A DNA stretch of 9,805 bases from Methanosarcinales archaeon. Lineage in GTDB: Archaea; Halobacteriota; Methanosarcinia; Methanosarcinales; Methanocomedenaceae. The stretch is from contig DAOUWY010000045.1 in assembly GCA_030666885.1 (NCBI GenBank), forward strand, positions 1 through 9,805, given 5' to 3'. Of this stretch, positions 1-5,231 are shown in pieces. The notes beneath the pieces are model-generated. The model was not told where the DNA came from. It saw only the letters and a program-made list of their open reading frames with translations, and made no database searches. Both the position numbers and the translations under genes were made by a program. Position 1 is the first letter of the stretch. Each line of letters opens with the position of its first letter.

Positions 1-159
1 CACTGTTGTATGTTCATTTAAAATACCTGTTTGATCATCCAGTTTTTCATTCATTCCTTTAAGCACTGTTGTATGTTCATTTAAAATACCTGTTTGATCA
101 TCCAGTTTTTCATTCATTCCTTTAAGCACTGTTGTATGTTCGTTTAAAATACCGGTGTG
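1..159 (-). repeat. 63-bp in-frame tandem repeat inside the acylphosphatase gene
   Basis: Bases 1-63 and 64-126 are identical, and 127 to about 159 is a third, diverged partial copy with substitutions at several positions. The period of 63 bp equals 21 codons, or exactly three heptads. On the minus strand each unit places Leu at residues 3, 10 and 17, with His, Met and Gln at the intervening core positions, a regular coiled-coil pattern. The array continues past the left edge, so the copy number is unknown. Confidence 0.95.
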
Positions 160-516
160 ATTACCAAGTCTGATATTAATCTCTTCTAATATTCCTATAC
201 CCTTGTCAAACCGTGCCATGTATTCTTTAACATCATCCACTGCAATCCTACCAAATGGTGACGGTAGGGCTATATCTTCAATAATCTCTATGGTATCTAT
301 AACAGTATCTGAGCGGTCAGACTTCAAATCCTGGATAAATTCGGTTAAAACATGTTCTGGACCACAGGCCATAACTTTAACTGATCCATCAACATCATTA
401 AAAACGAACCCTGTCAGTCCTCTGGCCTTTCCTTGAGCTTCAACAACCTCCCTGTATCCTACCATTTGAACGTGATTGGTTATTTTTGCATATATGCTTA
501 TTTCTGCAACTGTCAT
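1..516 (-). CDS. acylphosphatase-domain protein with C-terminal coiled-coil repeats (partial, runs off left edge)
   Basis: Reading the minus strand from the ATG at 516-514 gives 172 codons with no stop before the window edge. Residues about 8-66 match the acylphosphatase fold: the phosphate-loop region VQMVGYRE, with Arg22 at the catalytic arginine position, then GLTGFVFN with Asn40 at the catalytic asparagine position (18 residues later, as in the family), then a G-S-V-K-V strand and a GPE helix start. Acylphosphatases hydrolyse carboxyl-phosphate bonds and are normally only about 90-100 residues, so this is an extended or fused version. Residues about 104-172 form helical 21-residue repeats (GILNEHTTV...KLDDQT) with Leu every seven residues, suggesting a coiled-coil stalk. 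AGGA about 8 nt upstream supports the start. The 135-bp gap to the upstream cytochrome holds a T-tract and a TATA-like element, so it is probably a separate transcript. The domain call is firm; catalytic activity is inferred. Confidence 0.8.
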   Translation of the reverse strand, partial: MTVAEISIYAKITNHVQMVGYREVVEAQGKARGLTGFVFNDVDGSVKVMACGPEHVLTEFIQDLKSDRSDTVIDTIEIIEDIALPSPFGRIAVDDVKEYMARFDKGIGILEEINIRLGNHTGILNEHTTVLKGMNEKLDDQTGILNEHTTVLKGMNEKLDDQTGILNEHTTV

Positions 517-541
517 TATAATATTCCTTTCTGTCACAGTG

Positions 542-552
542 GTATTATAATT
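542..552 (-). promoter_or_regulatory. TATA-like element upstream of the acylphosphatase gene
   Basis: The minus strand reads AATTATAATAC about 25-35 nt before the ATG at 516. An archaeal TATA box here would place the transcript start only a few bases from the start codon. A ribosome-binding-like AGGA also lies in that interval, so the exact start of transcription is uncertain. Confidence 0.35.
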
Positions 553-592
553 TTGTGGTGTTTGCCACTCTCTACCCTGAGCTATCAGGGGC

Positions 593-605
593 AAAAAAAA
601 GAAAT
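593..605 (-). terminator. oligo-T tract downstream of the cytochrome gene
   Basis: About 50 nt beyond the cytochrome stop codon the minus strand carries TTTCTTTTTTTT, including eight consecutive T. Archaeal RNA polymerase can terminate at such T-tracts without a strong hairpin. No convincing stem precedes it. Confidence 0.45.
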
Positions 606-651
606 GAACCAGATATCACAATTAATTATATGATACCCGGTCTATCGTGGA

Positions 652-1497
652 TTAATACTTTGAAGGTGAATGGCCTTCACCATGGCATCCCATACATTCA
701 CTCACATCTAATCCTGTTAACTGCGCATGGATCCCTTCATGGCAATTTGCACATGGACTTACTTGAAGGTGTTCCTGATGGCATTCTACACAATTAATGT
801 CTGAATGTCTGGATGGATAATCCTGGAATTCCTGTGCCACATCAGGATGGCATTCAGTACACAGTTCATTTGCCGTGTCAGAACCGAAATTAACTCCTTT
901 AGGCATATGCCCATTGTGACATTGTGTGCAGTCTTTGTTTGCGATATTTCCACTGTGGTCAATCCCTTCATGACAGTCAAGACAATCCGGGAGGGCCTTA
1001 TGTTCTTCATGACAGTCATAGCAACTACCGGAAAGATCCGAATGGCTACCACCATTGGTTTTCAGATCATTGTATGCGTCACTATGGCATTTGGCACAGC
1101 CACCGTCAGTCAGGATAGAATGGCTTTCGTGACAGTCTTCACAAGGTGTGCCCTCAATATCTATTCTGCCTTCCAGTTGATGATAACTCTCATGACATAG
1201 ACTGCAATCGGAATACATAGGTTCTCCACCGAACTCGTGACACCTATCGCATTCACTTGGTATCATTTCTTTATGAACACTGAACGCGGCCATGGCTTCA
1301 GGATGGCATTCCACATTAGCGCATCCCGTTTCCATAGGGTCTACAGATTCATGCGCTCGTAAGATGGATTCCTCAGTATGGCATCCACCGCAGTACTCCA
1401 TCTCAATATCCTGATGCAAATGGCTCGGTTTCGCAATACTATATATCAAAATTATAAGTGCTAAAATAGCCAACACTGTAACGATTTCTTTTCTCAT
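652..1497 (-). CDS. membrane-anchored multihaem c-type cytochrome
   Basis: This 281-residue protein opens with a basic N-terminus and one hydrophobic segment (about residues 5-22), which acts as a signal peptide or signal anchor and places the rest outside the cell membrane. The remainder is packed with haem sites: twelve CxxCH motifs (first at residues 36-40, last at 268-272) plus one CX4CH (CANVECH, residues 59-65), about one per 20 residues. His is plentiful for axial ligation. No other catalytic domain or second membrane segment is visible, which points to an electron conduit. In cytochrome-bearing methanogens and anaerobic methane oxidisers such proteins carry electrons from membrane carriers to outside acceptors; the partner here is unknown. 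GGTGG lies 8 nt before the ATG and supports the start. The neighbouring genes give no operon clue. No cytochrome maturation gene is present in the window. Confidence 0.93.
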   Translation of the reverse strand: MRKEIVTVLAILALIILIYSIAKPSHLHQDIEMEYCGGCHTEESILRAHESVDPMETGCANVECHPEAMAAFSVHKEMIPSECDRCHEFGGEPMYSDCSLCHESYHQLEGRIDIEGTPCEDCHESHSILTDGGCAKCHSDAYNDLKTNGGSHSDLSGSCYDCHEEHKALPDCLDCHEGIDHSGNIANKDCTQCHNGHMPKGVNFGSDTANELCTECHPDVAQEFQDYPSRHSDINCVECHQEHLQVSPCANCHEGIHAQLTGLDVSECMGCHGEGHSPSKY

Positions 1498-1505
1498 ACA
1501 CTAAT

Positions 1506-1510
1506 CCACC
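1506..1510 (-). promoter_or_regulatory. ribosome binding site of the cytochrome gene
   Basis: The minus strand reads AAGGTGG with the G-rich core ending 8 nt before the ATG at 1497. This fits the archaeal 16S 3' end and fixes the start. The 206-bp gap between this gene and tRNA-Tyr is AT-rich. It holds several TATA-like stretches (for example GTATATAATC on the minus strand near 1630-1641), none of which stands out as the sole promoter. Confidence 0.6.
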
Positions 1511-1703
1511 TTAAATTCATGCTAATTATTAGTTTAAATCAATAAAGTATAATTCCGTATACCTGCAATACATTTCCAAGAAAATCCTTCCTTTGGTCGG
1601 ATTTACTTGAGTACATAATCTTATAGATTATATACCACAAGAAAAATCAATTAATGTATTTCAATATAAATATATCGATATGGTCTGCGGATGAAAGATA
1701 AAG

Positions 1704-1815
1704 TCCCGCCTCCCAGATTCGAACCGGGGACATCGCGGTTACTGCGCGTGTGCACATTTTATAGTGCATGATCGAACTACAGCCGCGCACTCTAACCAGG
1801 CTGAGTTAAGGCGGG
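1704..1815 (-). tRNA. tRNA-Tyr(GUA), intron-containing
   Basis: The minus strand folds as a full cloverleaf. The acceptor CCCGCCT pairs with AGGCGGG and is followed by discriminator A. The D stem is ACTC/GAGT, the anticodon stem CGCGG/CCGCG, the variable loop ATGTC, and the T arm CCCGG-TTCGAAT-CTGGG. The anticodon loop reads CTGTAG...A, giving GUA with U33. C1-G72 and A73 are the archaeal tyrosine identity elements. The mature tRNA is 75 nt after removal of a 37-nt intron after position 37. CCA is not encoded. No standard TATA box is evident immediately upstream. Confidence 0.96.
1740..1776 (-). other. tRNA-Tyr intron (37 nt) with bulge-helix-bulge splice site
   Basis: The intron sits between positions 37 and 38, the usual archaeal site. 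Around the splice points the RNA can form a four-pair central helix, CUGU with GCAG (one U-G pair). It is flanked by 3-nt bulges AG^U and UA^A that contain the two cut sites, next to the 5-bp anticodon stem. The intron interior folds as a hairpin, TGCAC-loop-GTGCA. The inner helix beside the 5' bulge is imperfect, so the motif may be a slightly relaxed form cut by the archaeal splicing endonuclease. Confidence 0.88.
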
Positions 1816-1907
1816 ATAATGGAATGAATAAGCAAATCTCAGCTATCTGACGGCATTCAGGATATGCACGATAATACTTATCCTTTTCGTTGATAACTAC
1901 AGAGTAA

Positions 1908-2051
1908 TTAACGCAGTTGTGTAAACTCAGTGCTGAGGTTCTTTACTTTGTATCTCAAACAGTCCTTGAAATCATCACCCTCAAAATCACATTGGTGCAA
2001 GTCATTCGCAGCACATTTCTGGTTGGAATACAAAGTACAATCTTCTTTCAT
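1908..2051 (-). CDS. small four-cysteine protein, 47 residues, unknown function
   Basis: An ATG at 2051 opens 47 codons ending in TAA at 1910-1908. The product is acidic to neutral and soluble-looking, beginning MKEDCTLY, with cysteines at residues 5, 13, 21 and 31 (spacings C-X7-C-X7-C-X9-C) and His19 between the second and third. It has no signal peptide or membrane segment, so the cysteines probably bind a metal (zinc or an Fe-S cluster) in the cytoplasm; this is inference. Support for a real gene comes from CCAGG about 10 nt upstream of the ATG and a strong archaeal TATA box further upstream. It is divergent from hisS and lies upstream of tRNA-Tyr on the same strand. I do not recognise a named family. 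A DNA- or RNA-binding zinc ribbon is one possibility. Confidence 0.62.
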   Translation of the reverse strand: MKEDCTLYSNQKCAANDLHQCDFEGDDFKDCLRYKVKNLSTEFTQLR

Positions 2052-2084
2052 ATTATCAAAACCTGGATTTTATTGATATCTTGA

Positions 2085-2095
2085 TTTTATATAAT
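2085..2095 (-). promoter_or_regulatory. TATA box for the small four-cysteine gene
   Basis: The minus strand reads ATTATATAAAATC, very close to the archaeal TATA consensus and centred about 38 nt before the ATG at 2051. Transcription would start roughly 25 nt downstream, near the CCAGG ribosome-binding-like sequence at 2062-2066, giving a very short leader. Confidence 0.5.
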
Positions 2096-2189
2096 TATTA
2101 AGTATTATGGTTTGTGATTAGTGATTAATTATTTATGGTTGATGGTATCGATCTCAGAGATGTTTTTTATTATTTATATATTTCGCAAA

Positions 2190-2201
2190 CTATATATAAT
2201 T
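2190..2201 (+). promoter_or_regulatory. TATA-like element upstream of hisS
   Basis: CTATATATAATT lies about 150 nt before the hisS ATG and would give a leader of about 125 nt. A second weaker candidate, GAAATATAAC at 2282-2291, would give a leader of about 35-40 nt. The rest of the 2052-2347 gap is AT-rich with no other recognisable element. Confidence 0.4.
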
Positions 2202-2335
2202 CCAACGTTTCCGAACAAATTAAAAAATTACTAAAATCATTCCTATCTCCAATATATCCAACCAACTGCAAAAAACAGCTTGAAATATAACAATAGACCT
2301 ATTTCACATAACATACTAATCACCCCCCATACAAT

Positions 2336-2340
2336 GGAGA
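2336..2340 (+). promoter_or_regulatory. ribosome binding site of hisS
   Basis: GGAGA lies directly before CCCACAC and the ATG at 2348, leaving 7 nt between. This supports the first Met as the true start; the downstream MKINRPRGTRDF opening also matches the usual HisRS N-terminus. Confidence 0.65.
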
Positions 2341-2347
2341 CCCACAC

Positions 2348-3580
2348 ATGAAGATCAACAGACCCAGAGGTACCAGGGACTTCTTACCCGAAGATACCCG
2401 CAAACGCAGATACATCGAAAACAGATTCCGCCAAACCGCAAAAAGATGGGGCTACAACGAAATAAAAACCCCCACCTTTGAGCACATCGAACTATTCACA
2501 GTTAAATCCGGCGAAGGTATCCTGGGTGAAATATATAACTTCAAGGACAAGGGTGAGCGAGAAATAGCCCTGCGCCCTGAACTAACAGCCCCCGTACTCC
2601 GGCTATACGTAAGTGAACTCCAGCGCGCACCCCGTCCGATAAAACTCTACTACTTCGACAACTGCTTCAGGTACGAGCGGCCCCAGAAAGGACGTTTCAG
2701 GGAATTCTGGCAGTTCGGTGCCGAAGTCATAGGCAGCCCCGGGCCCGAAGCCGATGCAGAGGTCATAGCCCTGGCCTGCCGGATGCTCGTTGAGGCAGGC
2801 GTTAACGGCGAACTACATGTCGGACACCTGGGTATTATCAGGACCCTGTTCAAGGGGCTGGACACCGACACCCAGGGCCAGATAATGCGCCTCGTGGACA
2901 AGAAGGACGACAAGGGCCTGGAGGACTACCTTGAAAAAATCGATGCGGATATCGAAATGAGGCAAAAACTCTTCGAACTCATAGGACTCACCGGCAGCAA
3001 TGCGGTAGATGAAGCAAAAGCACTTCTGGGAGACATAGATGAGCTGGCAAACTTCAGGACACTCCTGGAGCTTCTGGACACCCACAGCCTTGAATACACT
3101 GTTAACTTTGGCATTGCCAGGGGCCTGGACTATTACACAGGCATGGTCTTCGAGATATACAGCAGCGGGCTGGGAGCGCAGAACCAGGTCTGCGGCGGCG
3201 GGTCGTACAGGCTTGCCCACCTGTTCGGCGGGAAAGAAGTGGAATCGACAGGCTTTGCCCTCGGGTTTGACAGGGTAATGGAAGTGTGCACATCGGAGCC
3301 TCCCGTTGAAGATCGGGCCGTTGTGGTCTGCTTTAACGAGACCCGGAAAGAAGGTATACAGATCGCCGACTCCCTGCGTGAACATATAATTGTAGACGTT
3401 GACATTATGGGCAGGAGTTTTAGCGCCCAGTTAAAATTTGCCAATACCGTCAGGGCCAGGTGGGCCGTGATAGTCGGCGGGGACGAAGTGGCACAGGGTA
3501 AAGTGGCACTGAAAGACATGGAATCGGGCAAGCAGGAACTACTGGACCCTGAGGAGCTTATTCTACGCTTAAAAGCCTGA
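2348..3580 (+). CDS. hisS: histidine--tRNA ligase
   Basis: The 410-residue class II synthetase charges tRNA-His with histidine in the cytoplasm. Its N-terminus reads RPRGTRDFLPED. Motif 1 lies around TPTFEH (41-46) and ALRPELTAPVLR (74-85). Motif 2, with FRYERPQKGRFREFWQFGAEV, spans 107-127. The histidine-binding signatures are RGLDYYTG (258-265) and CGGGSY (282-287). Motif 3 is GFALGFDRV (302-310). The C-terminal anticodon-binding domain covers about 322-410. Length and all motifs are normal for the archaeal family, so it should be active. It lies convergent with the HisA-like gene, with one base between the two stop codons. Its GC content is visibly higher than that of the leftmost genes. 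Confidence 0.98.
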   Translation: MKINRPRGTRDFLPEDTRKRRYIENRFRQTAKRWGYNEIKTPTFEHIELFTVKSGEGILGEIYNFKDKGEREIALRPELTAPVLRLYVSELQRAPRPIKLYYFDNCFRYERPQKGRFREFWQFGAEVIGSPGPEADAEVIALACRMLVEAGVNGELHVGHLGIIRTLFKGLDTDTQGQIMRLVDKKDDKGLEDYLEKIDADIEMRQKLFELIGLTGSNAVDEAKALLGDIDELANFRTLLELLDTHSLEYTVNFGIARGLDYYTGMVFEIYSSGLGAQNQVCGGGSYRLAHLFGGKEVESTGFALGFDRVMEVCTSEPPVEDRAVVVCFNETRKEGIQIADSLREHIIVDVDIMGRSFSAQLKFANTVRARWAVIVGGDEVAQGKVALKDMESGKQELLDPEELILRLKA

Positions 3581-3581
3581 C

Positions 3582-4280
3582 CTACCGGATCATATCCAGG
3601 GGCAGCGCACCGTTATGCACCGCAGTGGCCACCAGCACACCTGCCAGGCCAATATCCTCCAAGTGGCTGATGTCATCCGTGTCCTTTATACCACCGCCCA
3701 GTAGAATGTTATGGTCCGAATGATCCACAACCTGCTCCAAAAACCCCGTATTAATACCGCTTGATGTCCCTACCTTGCTCAGTTCAAGTATGACCAGGTC
3801 ATTAATATCATATCCATTCAGCATCTGTATCAGGTCGATGGGAGGGACATTAAAAGCCGGTTCACTGGTGAGGATGTTGCCGTCCTTGATATCAATGCTC
3901 ATGTTTATGGACCGCGGGTAGAAGGTTGATGCACTTTCCACCAACTCAAGAGTTGCAGTTTCAGTTCCAAGGATGATAGAACCTGCCAGCTCCTGCCCCA
4001 GGTGCACATCATCCATATTGGATGCCCCACAGTCAAGCATTAAACTGGTCTTCCAACCCAATTGTTTGATGACCTCGTCATTATTTCCACTGCCCTCCAG
4101 CCTGTCCAGGTCTGCAATATAGAGCTCCCCGGGTGAAAGATCATCCACGATATGGAGGGGGTCTGAAGATTCACAGACCTTACTGAAATTATGTATTGGA
4201 CCGTAGTTTTCCCGTTCCCCTTTTACGGCATGCACTACCTTTCCGTTTAAAATATCCAGGACAAATATTATTCTAAACAT
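3582..4280 (-). CDS. HisA/HisF-related TIM-barrel protein
   Basis: The 232-residue protein has the half-barrel pattern of the histidine-biosynthesis isomerase HisA. Asp9 in FVLD stands where HisA has its catalytic base. DLDRLEG (58-64) matches the HisA DLDGA strand. Asp130 in SIDIKDG matches the second catalytic Asp, and GT at 171-172 matches the HisA DGT motif but with Val170 in place of Asp. Phosphate-binding strands are GGGI (195-198) and VATAVHNGAL (217-226). Archaea with this paralogue usually also carry true HisA; the paralogue's reaction is, to my knowledge, not established. The altered DGT and the PAFNVPPIDL insertion argue against a plain ProFAR isomerase. It is divergent from mfnB, which invites but does not prove a link to methanofuran or pterin cofactor synthesis. 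No ribosome binding site precedes the ATG; TTTTTAAG about 30 nt upstream suggests a leaderless message. Confidence 0.85.
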   Translation of the reverse strand: MFRIIFVLDILNGKVVHAVKGERENYGPIHNFSKVCESSDPLHIVDDLSPGELYIADLDRLEGSGNNDEVIKQLGWKTSLMLDCGASNMDDVHLGQELAGSIILGTETATLELVESASTFYPRSINMSIDIKDGNILTSEPAFNVPPIDLIQMLNGYDINDLVILELSKVGTSSGINTGFLEQVVDHSDHNILLGGGIKDTDDISHLEDIGLAGVLVATAVHNGALPLDMIR

Positions 4281-4325
4281 GGTATTATTAACATGGAATC
4301 GTGGTAAAAACTTAAAAATCGTTTA

Positions 4326-4377
4326 TTCTTATCACTTTTCTTATCAGTCAATATGGCTATTCATATTATTCATATTA
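4326..4377. repeat. short direct repeats between the HisA-like gene and mfnB
   Basis: TTCTTATCA occurs at 4326-4334 and again at 4338-4346, 12 bp apart. TTCATATTA occurs twice in perfect tandem at 4360-4368 and 4369-4377. Both pairs lie in the 217-bp divergent promoter region, so they could be operator half-sites. They could equally be slippage products in AT-rich DNA. Confidence 0.6.
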
Positions 4378-4445
4378 AAGTCTTATGAATTGAATGAAGG
4401 AAAATAGACCATATTAGCAGAATCCTGATTGAAAAATATAGCAAC

Positions 4446-4453
4446 ATATATAT
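4446..4453 (+). promoter_or_regulatory. TATA box of mfnB
   Basis: ATATATAT, embedded in ACATATATATTACG, lies about 45-52 nt before the mfnB ATG. A transcript start about 25 nt downstream would leave a leader of 20-25 nt that includes the GAGGT ribosome binding site. Confidence 0.6.
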
Positions 4454-4484
4454 TACGATAGGGTAGTTTCTGTTTCACAAATCA

Positions 4485-4489
4485 GAGGT
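4485..4489 (+). promoter_or_regulatory. ribosome binding site of mfnB
   Basis: GAGGT is placed 8 nt before the ATG at 4498, an ideal archaeal Shine-Dalgarno that fixes the start. Confidence 0.75.
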
Positions 4490-4497
4490 ATAAAGAT

Positions 4498-5199
4498 ATG
4501 AAATTACTGGTAAGTCCTATCAATCTTGAGGAAGCTAAGGCTGCTTACAACGGTGGAGCAGACATCATAGATGTCAAGAACCCGAAAGAAGGAAGTCTTG
4601 GTGCAAATTTCCCGTGGGTCATTCGTTCAGTCAAAGAAGCAATGGGCCCTGAGACCCCGGTCAGTGCAACTATCGGGGATATGAACTACAAACCCGGAAC
4701 TGCATCCCTTGCATCCTTAGGTGCTGCCGTAGCCGGTGCTGACTATGTGAAAGTAGGATTGTATGATATCCAGACCACTGAGCAGGCCATTGATATGGTT
4801 GAGCATGTGGTGAAATCTGTAAAGGATTATGACCCTGGTAAGAAGGTCGTTATTTCGGGATATGCTGACTATAAACGTATAAACTCCATCCCGTTACGTG
4901 AACTGCCTGCTGTTTGTGCAGATTACGGCGCAGATGTGGCAATGATGGATACAGGCATCAAGGACGGCCGTTCAACATTTGAGTTCATGACCAATGAGGA
5001 ATTATCGCAATTCGTGGAATCCGCCCATGACCTGGGGCTTGTTACTGCCATTGCAGGTAACATCAAGTTTGAGGATATAGAAGCAATAAACCAGATCGGT
5101 CCTGATATTATCGGGATAAGGGGATGTGTGTGTGGCGGCGACCGCAACTCTACTATCCAGCAGAAACTGGTGGAAGAGTTGAAATCCATGATGGTGTGA
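4498..5199 (+). CDS. mfnB: (5-formylfuran-3-yl)methyl phosphate synthase
   Basis: MfnB condenses two glyceraldehyde-3-phosphate molecules into 4-(hydroxymethyl)-2-furancarboxaldehyde phosphate, the furan precursor of methanofuran, the C1 carrier of methanogenesis and methane oxidation. The 233-residue protein is full length for the family (formerly DUF556). It carries the residues described for the Methanocaldococcus enzyme at the same numbers: Asp25 and the Schiff-base Lys27 in DVKNPKEGSLGA, Lys85 in YVKVGLYD, and Asp151 and Lys155 in MMDTGIKDG. The C-terminal IRGCVCGGDRNSTI phosphate-binding stretch is also present. It is transcribed away from the HisA-like gene from its own TATA box, and is convergent with the aldehyde oxidoreductase gene with a 32-bp gap. 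No other methanofuran gene is in the window. Confidence 0.97.
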   Translation: MKLLVSPINLEEAKAAYNGGADIIDVKNPKEGSLGANFPWVIRSVKEAMGPETPVSATIGDMNYKPGTASLASLGAAVAGADYVKVGLYDIQTTEQAIDMVEHVVKSVKDYDPGKKVVISGYADYKRINSIPLRELPAVCADYGADVAMMDTGIKDGRSTFEFMTNEELSQFVESAHDLGLVTAIAGNIKFEDIEAINQIGPDIIGIRGCVCGGDRNSTIQQKLVEELKSMMV

Positions 5200-5202
5200 C
5201 CC

Positions 5203-5228
5203 GGTTCACTCAATCGGTTCACTCAATC
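5203..5228. repeat. 13-bp perfect tandem repeat between mfnB and the aldehyde oxidoreductase gene
   Basis: GGTTCACTCAATC occurs at 5203-5215 and is repeated immediately at 5216-5228. It fills almost all of the 32-bp convergent gap between the two stop codons, and no strong hairpin or T-tract is seen there. It is most likely a replication-slippage duplication. Confidence 0.9.
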
Positions 5229-5231
5229 AGT

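Noticed and set aside
1..126. Direct repeats at the left edge considered as a CRISPR array.
   Set aside because: The copies are contiguous with no spacers, have a 63-bp in-frame period and encode coiled-coil heptads within an open reading frame.
805..1200. A long plus-strand open frame (131 codons) opposite the cytochrome gene.
   Set aside because: It is the antisense shadow of the haem-motif-rich cytochrome frame; the product has no recognisable domain and the cytochrome reading is unmistakable.
1539..1616. A 25-codon minus-strand open frame upstream of the cytochrome gene, beginning MYSSKSDQ.
   Set aside because: Too short, with no ribosome binding site, and situated in the cytochrome leader region; no supporting evidence.
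1870..1882. Small hairpin GATAA-TAC-TTATC between the small four-cysteine gene and tRNA-Tyr.
   Set aside because: Only five AT-rich pairs with no following T-tract on the minus strand; not strong enough to call a terminator or a tRNA promoter element.
2135..2290. A 51-codon plus-strand open frame upstream of hisS, beginning MVDGIDLRDVF.
   Set aside because: It lacks a convincing ribosome binding site, lies in AT-rich promoter DNA containing the hisS TATA-like element, and has no recognisable motif. It is more likely chance, though homologue conservation could change that.
2813..3385. A 190-codon minus-strand open frame opposite hisS.
   Set aside because: Shadow of hisS, whose full set of class II synthetase motifs leaves no doubt about the coding strand.
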